Virus record (IMG/VR): IMGVR_UViG_3300017751_000018
Location: 1-56,864 of that record
Strand: one strand, 5' to 3'
Length of the DNA stretch: 56,864 nucleotides
Source: a virus
The position numbers and the translations under genes were made by a program. Within the stretch, counting starts at the first letter, position 1, and each line of letters begins with the position of its first letter. Of the stretch, positions 1-6,023 are shown piece after piece. The notes below the pieces were generated by a model. It did not search any database, was not told the origin of the DNA, and worked only from the letters and a program-made list of their open reading frames with translations.

Positions 1-6
1 AGAAAG

Positions 7-336
7 ATGTCAGATTTTTTCGACTCAGAACTCGTTCAAGAGGAATTACAGGAAATTAATGAACTTCAGGAAGAAATCTATACTGAAGTGTTTTCTTTTG
101 GCGAATTAGATCGTGAAGAGAAAATCGAGCATATTGATAAACTCGATAAATTACTAGAAAAACAGAGAATTCTGTATACAAGGATGTCACTGTCTGACGA
201 TCCTCGCGCACAAGAGATGCGTGAGAGTGTCCGCAAATCAGCTATCATGATGGGGTTCCCCAAGGATGTTGATTGTGCGGTTCTTTTCGGCAACATGCAG
301 AAAACCTTAACAAAAGTCAGAGAGCAGATCTCTTGA
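7..336 (+). CDS. DUF1825-like conserved cyanobacterial/cyanophage protein
   Basis: This 109-aa acidic, mostly helical protein opens with FFDSELVQEE and carries a GELDREEK segment followed by a long charged helix (about residues 34-60). It ends with an MGF...NMQKTL tail. From memory this pattern matches the small cyanobacterial DUF1825 family, whose function is unknown. It sits directly before gp32, where T4 has gene 33 (late-transcription co-activator, 112 aa), and its size is similar. A gp33-type role is therefore possible but only inferred from position. Its TGA stop lies inside the -35 box of the gp32 promoter. The ATG at 7 is preceded by a purine-rich AGAAAG. Confidence 0.7.
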   Translation: MSDFFDSELVQEELQEINELQEEIYTEVFSFGELDREEKIEHIDKLDKLLEKQRILYTRMSLSDDPRAQEMRESVRKSAIMMGFPKDVDCAVLFGNMQKTLTKVREQIS

Positions 337-362
337 CAATGGGAGCACTGTCGCCCTATAAT
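333..362 (+). promoter_or_regulatory. Sigma70-type promoter for gp32
   Basis: A perfect TTGACA (333-338) is separated by 18 bp from a perfect TATAAT (357-362), 40 bp before the gp32 ATG. The -35 box overlaps the stop codon of the preceding gene. This is the best consensus host-type promoter in the window and suggests early expression of the ssDNA-binding protein by unmodified host RNA polymerase. Confidence 0.8.
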
Positions 363-402
363 AGACCAGTAACAAGCCAAATCCAATTACAGGCCAAATC
401 TA

Positions 403-1287
403 ATGTCATTCGCATCACTTAAAAAACAGTCCTCCCTTGGTTCACTAACCGCTAAACTGGTTAAGGAAGTAGAGAAAACCAATAAGGGTGGTAACTCAGC
501 TGACGAGCGTCTCTGGAAACCAGAGGTCGATAAAGCTGGCAATGGATATGCTGTTGTCCGTTTCCTTCCTGCCCCTGATGGTGAAGACCTGCCATGGGCA
601 AAGATGTACTCCCATGCCTTCCAAGGTCCTGGTGGTTGGTACATTGAAAACTCTTTGACCACTAGCGGTGCCAAAGATCCTGTTTCTGAACTTAATTCAA
701 GTCTTTGGAACAGTGGTAACGATGCTGATAAAGAAACTGCTCGTAAGCAGAAGCGTAAGCTTTCCTACTACTCCAACATCTATGTTGTAAAAGATCCTGC
801 AAACCCTGATAACGAGGGTAGGGTCTTCCTCTATAAGTTTGGTAAGAAGATCTTTGATAAGGTCATGTCTGCCATGCAACCCGAGTTTGAAGACGAAGAA
901 CCAATCAACCCATTCGACTTCTGGCAGGGTGCTGACTTTAAGATCAAGATCAAGAAAGTTGCAGGATACTGGAATTATGATTCTAGTGAGTTTGCTCGTC
1001 AAGCACCTCTCCTGGATGATGATGATGCTATGGAAGCAATCTGGAAGAAGGAATATTCTCTTGCAGAATTAGTTGACCCCTCTCAGTTTAAGTCTTATGA
1101 TGAACTGAAGACTCGTCTGAACTATGTCCTAGGAGCTTCTACTCCTAAGGCTCCTGATCCTGAAGTTATTGATGAAGAGTCTAACTTCAACTCTCCTGAC
1201 ATCATGGCATCTTCTACAACGCAAATGTCTCCTCAAGAGAGTGAAGATGACGCTCTGTCCTATTTCCAGCGTCTTGCAGAAGAATGA
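403..1287 (+). CDS. 32: gp32 single-stranded DNA-binding protein
   Basis: This 294-aa protein coats single-stranded DNA during replication, recombination and repair. It follows T4 gp32 along its length: a basic N-terminal tail for cooperative binding (SLKKQSSLGSLTAKL), a WKP...DKAGNGYAVVRFLPAP core start, GGWYIE, SYYSNIYVVKDPANPDNEG, FGKKIFDKV, GYWNYDSS, and an acidic C-terminal tail for protein contacts. The T4 zinc ligands are absent: His71 remains, but no cysteine occurs anywhere in the protein, and the T4 Cys77/87/90 region reads as ENSLTTSGAKDPVSELN. It has its own sigma70-type promoter and is followed by a late promoter and a hairpin. Identity is very secure. Confidence 0.96.
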   Translation: MSFASLKKQSSLGSLTAKLVKEVEKTNKGGNSADERLWKPEVDKAGNGYAVVRFLPAPDGEDLPWAKMYSHAFQGPGGWYIENSLTTSGAKDPVSELNSSLWNSGNDADKETARKQKRKLSYYSNIYVVKDPANPDNEGRVFLYKFGKKIFDKVMSAMQPEFEDEEPINPFDFWQGADFKIKIKKVAGYWNYDSSEFARQAPLLDDDDAMEAIWKKEYSLAELVDPSQFKSYDELKTRLNYVLGASTPKAPDPEVIDEESNFNSPDIMASSTTQMSPQESEDDALSYFQRLAEE

Positions 1288-1295
1288 TATAAATA
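1288..1295 (+). promoter_or_regulatory. T4-type late promoter TATAAATA
   Basis: An exact match to the T4 late consensus TATAAATA starts one base after the gp32 stop codon. Transcription would begin near 1300 and read the two small genes at 1338 and 1499. The start would fall at or just inside the hairpin at 1297-1314. Confidence 0.7.
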
Positions 1296-1296
1296 T

Positions 1297-1316
1297 AGGG
1301 AGGGAGACCTCCCTTT
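1297..1316 (+). terminator. Hairpin after gp32 (possible intrinsic terminator)
   Basis: A perfect 7-bp stem (AGGGAGG at 1297-1303 with CCTCCCT at 1308-1314) has a GAGA tetraloop. TT and, after a short gap, a run of six T follow. It would terminate gp32 transcripts or cap the 5' end of late transcripts starting at the overlapping late promoter. Confidence 0.6.
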
Positions 1317-1337
1317 CGTAGTTTTTTCCTATCTAAA

Positions 1338-1496
1338 ATGTCTTTCTCCGGTAATAGATATATTGTCACATATGATGACGGTGACAATGCAAATACTCAA
1401 AGACTCGAAGTAATTGCTGAGTCCGCTACTATGGCAGAAACAAGAGTAACACAACTCTTCCCAACTGCTCAGAATATTGTAGTCGCTTCTGCCTGA
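1338..1496 (+). CDS. Small hypothetical protein (52 aa)
   Basis: This ATG-initiated ORF begins MSFSGNRYIVTYDDGDN and ends QNIVVASA. No family is recognised. The composition suggests a small alpha/beta fold (RYIVTYDDG strand, then an ATMAETRVTQLFP helix). It lies between the late promoter at 1288 and the next gene, which begins 2 bases after its stop, so the two are probably co-expressed late. Confidence 0.6.
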   Translation: MSFSGNRYIVTYDDGDNANTQRLEVIAESATMAETRVTQLFPTAQNIVVASA

Positions 1497-1498
1497 TA

Positions 1499-1903
1499 AT
1501 GTCACGCACTCAAGTAATTGTTTATAATGGTCCTGACGGATTTTGCAATGTCGTCATTCCATCAGATCAGTGTGTTCTCTCTGATGTAGATATCATCTCT
1601 AAGGATGTACCTACATCAGAGTATTCGATGATCTCTCATACCGAATTGCCCTCTACAGTATTCAGAAACGCATGGAAATACAACCACTCAAATTCAGCTG
1701 TGGATGTGGATCTTGTAAGTGCAAAGAATCTGTGTCAGAAAGAGCTGGAAAGTCGGTATCTACAGATCAGAACCGAGAACCAAGAGATTACAGCACTAGC
1801 AGAAATGAAGGGAGAATCTCCAGTACTGAAAGATAATCCTGTCGTACCATATTCTGATATTAATTCTGCAACTACGGCATTACAACTAGAAGCACTTCTT
1901 TAG
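1499..1903 (+). CDS. Conserved hypothetical protein, possible tail/fibre accessory
   Basis: This 134-aa protein has an FRNAWKYNHSNSAVDVDLVSAKNL segment (about residues 56-79). It resembles the 'FRNAW...vD...AKei...R' motif found in small phage tail-fibre-associated proteins. That likeness is from memory and is weak. It is convergent with gp53 and overlaps its 3' end by 4 bp. Its transcript probably ends at the hairpin at 1981-2031 inside the gp53 gene. Confidence 0.55.
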   Translation: MSRTQVIVYNGPDGFCNVVIPSDQCVLSDVDIISKDVPTSEYSMISHTELPSTVFRNAWKYNHSNSAVDVDLVSAKNLCQKELESRYLQIRTENQEITALAEMKGESPVLKDNPVVPYSDINSATTALQLEALL

Positions 1904-2541
1904 TCAGAAGCAATTTTAATTCCAGTCTGAGGATCAAACTGAGAAGATTCTTGATATTCTAGAAAATCTCTAAATTCATTAACGAACGATGTTAAGTATT
2001 CACTTCTGAGTACTCTTATCGTTCGTTTTTTATTGTTTTTTCTTACTTCTACTAGCCAATTAGAAACTCCAACAGTTGGGTTAATCTCTTGACCAAAAGA
2101 GTCTGGGTTTGGAATTCTAAATGTAGAATCAACAACCTGACCACCAGGAATTAAAAGCCTTCCTTGAGAATCTCTTGTTTCTTTTGTTTCATAGTGGCGA
2201 GTAGAATTTAGATTTTCCTCATACTTGTCATACATGATATCATATAATTGTCTAGATGATAATGGCCATTCATCTCTAACATTGATGATATTGGAAGTCA
2301 ATAAAACTACCCAATCATAGTGCGGATCACCATATAATTCATTAGCGACATCATCAGGTCGTTGATTTTCAGCAACACTGTATTTTGTCAGGTTAGTTGC
2401 AAACTCAGAAACAGAGTCTCTGATCTTCATTCGCGTAAAAAGATTCTTTACCTCCACATATTGCTTCTTTCTACCACCAGATTGATTGGGGTTGAGGTAT
2501 TGGAAGTTTGGTAAAAGATTGAAGTATGAGTGACTAGCCAT
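1900..2541 (-). CDS. 53: gp53 baseplate wedge protein
   Basis: This 213-aa protein is a structural component of the baseplate wedge. It matches T4 gp53 in length (196 aa) and in its core: RPDDVANELYGDPHYDWVVLL corresponds to T4 RPEELANAIYGNPQLYWVLL. A later IRVLRSEYLTSFVNEFRDFL corresponds to the C-terminal helix of the T4 protein. It is the last gene of the minus-strand operon gp4 - 115 aa - gp48 - gp53 and starts through a TAATG overlap with the gp48 stop. Part of its 3' half also encodes a plus-strand terminator hairpin, which constrains its codons there. Confidence 0.9.
   Translation of the reverse strand: MASHSYFNLLPNFQYLNPNQSGGRKKQYVEVKNLFTRMKIRDSVSEFATNLTKYSVAENQRPDDVANELYGDPHYDWVVLLTSNIINVRDEWPLSSRQLYDIMYDKYEENLNSTRHYETKETRDSQGRLLIPGGQVVDSTFRIPNPDSFGQEINPTVGVSNWLVEVRKNNKKRTIRVLRSEYLTSFVNEFRDFLEYQESSQFDPQTGIKIASD
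1981..2031 (+). terminator. Rho-independent terminator embedded antisense in gp53
   Basis: A perfect 10-bp stem (AACGAACGAT at 1981-1990 with ATCGTTCGTT at 2018-2027) is followed on the plus strand by TTT and further T-rich sequence. It lies 78 bp beyond the plus-strand ORF ending at 1903 but inside the gp53 coding sequence. Read in the minus direction the U-tract precedes the stem, so gp53 transcription should not be stopped. Confidence 0.6.
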
Positions 2542-3452
2542 TAGAATCCTGCGTCGTTGTAGTTATCGTCATAATCTTCGGCATATACTGGTTCAAGCTC
2601 AGTAAATGATAAATTCAACCTATAATGAATCGGCGTCCCATCATTATATGTTGCGTGAATACCAGAACCCGTGTAATCTACTCCAACACTTGTTAGGGCA
2701 CATAATTTAAATTTATTCAGATATTTTTGATCTGCAGTTCCTTTCTTATAGCTGAGTCTAAAAACATCCGGTGCTTGTAAGAATGCGTTTGCACCTTTTG
2801 CTGACTTTGCTGCAGATGTCCTTTTAAGAGTTTTTATGATTTGTAGGACTGATTTTGATTCTTTTATATTTCTAGGAGTCAAATCCCAGTTGAATCCAAA
2901 AGGTCTAATAGACACACTATTAAACAGTAGTTCTACATTTTGATTTATAATCTGACCAGCTTGTCTACCAAGAACATCATTTAATCCAATCGAAGTTCCT
3001 GCAACTGCATTAACAATCGCTCTCTGAGCTTGTGTTTTAAAATATTTTCTATACAAATCAAATCCACCACCAGCGCCATCCAACCCTTGAAGTTCTCTGG
3101 AGGCAAAATTAACAGCTGATCCACCTAAATCATCAACCCTACCCGTAGCTGCATCAACTGCCAATCCTGCTGCTTTAAGTCCTGCACCAGCAAGTGCGGA
3201 TATTTTACTTTCTCCCCAACCAGTTCTATTTACTGATGCGATAGAATTTGGTATTGGTAAGATAATACTTTGTTTTGCTTTCGTACCTGCCGATGCAAAA
3301 ACATCAGTTCCTGTTCCCGGTTTTCTTTTACCACTACCTGCAGCAAAAGTAGGTAGTTGTGAAGGCACATATTCCATAACCTCTAAAAACATATAGTCTG
3401 TTGTAGAGTCTATAATATCGAGAGGGTATCTAAGTAGTTGTGGATGAGCCAT
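2541..3452 (-). CDS. 48: gp48 baseplate tail-tube-associated (cap) protein
   Basis: This 303-aa protein caps the central baseplate where the tail tube starts. The diagnostic segment is FNWDLTPRNIKESKSVLQIIKTL, matching T4 gp48 VFTWDLTPRSTEDLMAIINI, followed by a C-terminal beta-rich domain (LNLSFTELEPVYAEDYDD). The N-terminus contains FLEVMEYVPSQLP and an Ala/Gly-rich linker. It is 60 aa shorter than T4 gp48. It lies in the minus-strand operon upstream of gp53 and 18 bp downstream of the 115-aa gene. Confidence 0.85.
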   Translation of the reverse strand: MAHPQLLRYPLDIIDSTTDYMFLEVMEYVPSQLPTFAAGSGKRKPGTGTDVFASAGTKAKQSIILPIPNSIASVNRTGWGESKISALAGAGLKAAGLAVDAATGRVDDLGGSAVNFASRELQGLDGAGGGFDLYRKYFKTQAQRAIVNAVAGTSIGLNDVLGRQAGQIINQNVELLFNSVSIRPFGFNWDLTPRNIKESKSVLQIIKTLKRTSAAKSAKGANAFLQAPDVFRLSYKKGTADQKYLNKFKLCALTSVGVDYTGSGIHATYNDGTPIHYRLNLSFTELEPVYAEDYDDNYNDAGF

Positions 3453-3470
3453 CCGTTTTTTATTAGTTAT

Positions 3471-3818
3471 TTATGTGGACATTTTGAATTTTGCATATGA
3501 TAAAGATCTAGCATCCTCAAGTTCGTTGGAGTTGATGACATATAATTGACTTTGTACTTCTTGCCAAGTATAATTCCTAGATTCAGCCCAGTGAAAATTG
3601 AAACCAGTGAATCCCCATCTATCTACACTAGTACAGGCAATTAATGGAAACTCATCATATCTTATGTTTGGTGTCTTTGCTTGATATATGAATGTATAGA
3701 ATTTTCCAGGTTCTGGAATAACTTCTAAGTCATCTAGAACTTCCATAAGTTTAATAAAAATATCTTCTGGTTGTTCTAAACCGATAAATTCATCTATTAC
3801 GGGTTGTAACCTGCTCAT
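3471..3818 (-). CDS. Conserved small T4-like structural/assembly protein (unknown)
   Basis: This 115-aa protein has the motif RYDEFPLIACTSVDRWGFTGFNFHW (about residues 53-77). It resembles the 'YDxYPLV...GFLGLNFHYL' signature of small proteins found next to baseplate or head genes in many marine myoviruses. The function is unknown to me. Its start overlaps the gp4 stop by 4 bp, so translation is probably coupled. It is unlikely to be enzymatic because no nuclease or ATPase motif is visible. Confidence 0.65.
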   Translation of the reverse strand: MSRLQPVIDEFIGLEQPEDIFIKLMEVLDDLEVIPEPGKFYTFIYQAKTPNIRYDEFPLIACTSVDRWGFTGFNFHWAESRNYTWQEVQSQLYVINSNELEDARSLSYAKFKMST

Positions 3819-4249
3819 ACACCTAAATTGTCCTCTGTTAAGATTTTAAATTGAAATAATCTATCCTTGCAATATTCAGTAGCAGCTTTCCACTTCGCTT
3901 GATTTTTAGCATACTCAGCAACTTCACGGATGTATGTTTTAGTTCGTTGCTTTTGTACCTTTGGTTCAATACACTGCTTTTTTGGTTTCACTTCTATAAT
4001 ATATCTTTTAATATTTCCCGTGTTTTCGCGAACTTTGATATAGAAATCTGGAAAATATCTATGAATTCTTCCATCTAGAGGAGAGCGATATGGGATAACA
4101 ATCTCCTCACTGCCCCATTCAAGAATGTTTTCATTTCTATCACAGTAAACCATGAACTTTCGTTCCCATAAACTGCGATAAATAATAGAGCGATGGTCTC
4201 CTCGATATTTTTCAATATTGCTAGGTTGAAATCTACCTTTATACGCCAT
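3815..4249 (-). CDS. 4: gp4 head completion protein
   Basis: This 144-aa protein is T4 gp4 (also called gp50/gp65), needed to complete packaged heads before tail joining. The match spans the whole protein: IYRSLWERKFMVYCDRN, LEWGSEEIVIPY, SPLDGRIHRYFPDFYIKV, YIIEVKPKKQC, KNQAKWKAATEYCK and FKILTEDNLG. The spacing E...D(FYIKV)...E-V-K resembles a PD-(D/E)XK nuclease core (Asp near residue 82, Glu-Val-Lys near 98-100), which would fit trimming of DNA ends; that is inference. It is the first gene of the minus-strand operon, with a late box about 20 bp upstream. Confidence 0.93.
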   Translation of the reverse strand: MAYKGRFQPSNIEKYRGDHRSIIYRSLWERKFMVYCDRNENILEWGSEEIVIPYRSPLDGRIHRYFPDFYIKVRENTGNIKRYIIEVKPKKQCIEPKVQKQRTKTYIREVAEYAKNQAKWKAATEYCKDRLFQFKILTEDNLGV

Positions 4250-4269
4250 TATAAACAGTTAACCTAAGG

Positions 4270-4276
4270 TATTTAG
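4270..4276 (-). promoter_or_regulatory. Late promoter variant CTAAATA for the gp4-gp53 operon
   Basis: On the minus strand CTAAATA lies 21 bp upstream of the gp4 ATG, in the 28-bp gap between divergent gp4 and gp54. The same 7-mer precedes other late genes here (14582, 18072, 29783), which supports its use as a cyanophage form of the T4 late box. Confidence 0.55.
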
Positions 4277-4277
4277 T

Positions 4278-5102
4278 GTGCCTAGACGAAATTACCCCAG
4301 GAAAAGAACCACAACAGAAATAAAATCGTTGTTTACGAATGTAGCTACAACGAATCATTTTGAGTTTCAACTTCTGGCTTTTCCAACCGGTTTATTAAAT
4401 TATGTTCAAGCGAAGGAACCTTTACTTTCTCGGTATTTTCTTACCAGGGAGTTAAATTTGTTGTGTAAGGGAGCAGAACTTCCTGGGGCTGCTTTTGCTA
4501 CCGCACAAATAAAAGGCAATTACATGGGAATTGTCCAAAAGTATGCCCACACAAGAGTCTTTACCGATAGTTCATTCACTTTTATTGTTGATAAGAACTA
4601 TCTTGTGTTAAAGTTCTTCCAACTATGGCAAGAATTTATTGCAAGTGGTGGAGAAGTAAGTCAAGATAAAAAAGCCTATTACAGTAGAATGTTGTTTCCC
4701 GACAACTATAAGTGTAGTCAAATGGGTGTAAGTAAATTTGACAAAGATCACTTCCAGAAGATAGACTATACCTTCATCAATGCGTTCCCAGTTAATATCG
4801 TCCCATCTGCAGTAGATTATGGAACTAATCGAGTTCTAGAAATTACTGTGACTTTCAGTTATGATAGATATGTTCTTGGAAGTATTGATAGTCTAGATAC
4901 CCGTTCAGATCAGAGAGATGTTGCAACTAAATGGTCTGTGGATGATAATAGAGACCTTGCTCAAAATGATATGTTATATGACTATATGACGGGGGGAGAA
5001 TACACCAGTGATCCTAATGGAGATAGTGGACTAGCTGCAAAAACTGATCAGAATAACTCTCCTAGGGCTCAACCTCTTGAGGTAATACCTTTTAGACCCT
5101 AA
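4278..5102 (+). CDS. 54: gp54 baseplate tail-tube initiator
   Basis: This 274-aa protein has the fold and motifs of tube-type proteins: ELPGAAFATAQIKGNYMGIVQKYAHTRVFTDSSFTFIVDKNY in the first half and VLEITVTFSYDRYVLGS near the end. In T4, gp54 binds gp48 and nucleates gp19 tube polymerisation. The gene uses a GTG start (4278), preceded by TAAGG at suitable spacing. No ATG lies in frame upstream. It is divergent from gp4, with an overlapping promoter region. The basic N-terminus (RRNYPRKRTTTE) is notable. A gp19-like tube protein is the main alternative. Confidence 0.8.
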   Translation: MPRRNYPRKRTTTEIKSLFTNVATTNHFEFQLLAFPTGLLNYVQAKEPLLSRYFLTRELNLLCKGAELPGAAFATAQIKGNYMGIVQKYAHTRVFTDSSFTFIVDKNYLVLKFFQLWQEFIASGGEVSQDKKAYYSRMLFPDNYKCSQMGVSKFDKDHFQKIDYTFINAFPVNIVPSAVDYGTNRVLEITVTFSYDRYVLGSIDSLDTRSDQRDVATKWSVDDNRDLAQNDMLYDYMTGGEYTSDPNGDSGLAAKTDQNNSPRAQPLEVIPFRP

Positions 5103-5108
5103 TAAATA
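5101..5108 (+). promoter_or_regulatory. Late promoter AATAAATA before gp26
   Basis: AATAAATA directly follows the gp54 stop and lies 20 bp before the gp26 ATG. It fits the NATAAATA late form known in cyanophages and could drive the long baseplate/tail operon from 5128 to 14306. Confidence 0.55.
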
Positions 5109-5127
5109 AAATTACTGAACAATTATT

Positions 5128-5841
5128 ATGTCTTTACCAAAGATTGCAACTCCGACATTTGAGTTGGTTATTCCGTCCACAAAGAAAAAAATTAAGTATC
5201 GCCCATTCCTAGTCAAAGAAGAAAAAGTTCTTGTTTTGGCTATGGAGAGCGAGGACATTGAACAGATTGCGAGAGCTATTAAAGATGTTCTCACCGCATG
5301 TATCATCACTCGTGGTGTGAAAGTAAATGAACTCTCTACTTTTGATATTGAATATCTATTTTTGAATGTTCGTGGCAAGTCAGTTGGAGAATCTATTGAT
5401 GTTATTGTTACCTGTCAGGATGATGGAGAAACTAAAGTTCCCTTGACAGTCTATATTGATGAAATTCAGGTTATTGATTATCCTGAACATAATCGAGATA
5501 TCAAATTAGACGATACTTTAACTCTGAGGATGAAGTATCCATCTCTTGGAGAGTTCATTAGTCAAAACTTTGGTGCCGGTCTTGATCTCAATGCATCATT
5601 CGATGTCATTGCATCTTGTGTTGATATGATTTACTCTGATGATGAGACTTGGGAGTCAAAGGATACACCTAAGAAGGAATGGATTGAATTTATTGAGGGT
5701 TTGAATTCTTCTCAGTTCAAACAAATCGAATCATTCTTTAATACTATGCCTAAGCTTTCTCATACTGTTAAATTTGAGAACCCAAATACTAATGTAGAAA
5801 ATGAGATCGTACTTGAGGGATTAGCATCTTTTTTCAGCTAG
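5128..5841 (+). CDS. 26: gp26 baseplate hub / tail assembly protein (T4_baseplate family)
   Basis: This 237-aa protein starts MSLPKIATPTFELVIPSTKKKIKYRPFLVKEEKVLVLAMES. That opening is typical of the T4 gp26 family (needed for baseplate hub assembly): a beta-strand, then RPFLVKEEK, then a helical region. Later GESIDVIVTC and LRMKYPSLGEF match the conserved core. It precedes a small ORF and a tape-measure-like gene, the place occupied by tail assembly chaperones in other phages. The last sense codons read TCT TTT TTC AGC TAG and contain a canonical T TTT TTC slippery heptamer, so a longer -1 frameshift product of about 298 aa is possible. Confidence 0.87.
   Translation: MSLPKIATPTFELVIPSTKKKIKYRPFLVKEEKVLVLAMESEDIEQIARAIKDVLTACIITRGVKVNELSTFDIEYLFLNVRGKSVGESIDVIVTCQDDGETKVPLTVYIDEIQVIDYPEHNRDIKLDDTLTLRMKYPSLGEFISQNFGAGLDLNASFDVIASCVDMIYSDDETWESKDTPKKEWIEFIEGLNSSQFKQIESFFNTMPKLSHTVKFENPNTNVENEIVLEGLASFFS
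5829..5835 (+). promoter_or_regulatory. Slippery heptamer T TTT TTC (candidate -1 programmed frameshift)
   Basis: The heptamer is phased exactly as X XXY YYZ in the gp26 frame, two codons before the gp26 stop. A -1 slip reads CAG CTA GCG and then enters the ATG of the 59-aa ORF at 5844 in frame, with no stop between. No Shine-Dalgarno sequence precedes that ATG, which favours expression by frameshift. Confidence 0.6.
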
Positions 5842-5843
5842 CG

Positions 5844-6023
5844 ATGTTACATGAGGATATTGTAGCTTACTACAAAGTTAATTTCGCCCTCATGCAGCAT
5901 CATAAATACTCCTTGAGTGATATTGAAAATATGATCCCTTGGGAAAGGGACATTTACCTTAGTTTATTAGAAACATTTATTGAAGAGCAGAATTTAAAGG
6001 CACAACAATCTAATGGTTATTGA
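5844..6023 (+). CDS. gp51-like tail/hub assembly protein, possibly a frameshift extension of gp26
   Basis: This 59-aa product begins MLHEDIVAYYKVNFALMQHH and has the helix SLSDIENMIPWERDIYLSLL. The 'ENMIPWERDIY' motif is shared by short proteins encoded after gp26 in T4-like phages (T4 gene 51 occupies this place). It lacks an upstream ribosome binding site, while the -1 frame from gp26 runs straight into it. The resulting layout (chaperone, frameshifted extension, then tape measure) mirrors lambda G/GT/H. Its stop lies 8 bases inside the next gene. An independently initiated protein remains possible. Confidence 0.7.
   Translation: MLHEDIVAYYKVNFALMQHHKYSLSDIENMIPWERDIYLSLLETFIEEQNLKAQQSNGY

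Noticed and set aside
4021-4249. gp4 as a homing endonuclease
   Set aside because: Full-length match to T4 head completion gp4; the nuclease-like spacing is a family trait, not a homing enzyme.
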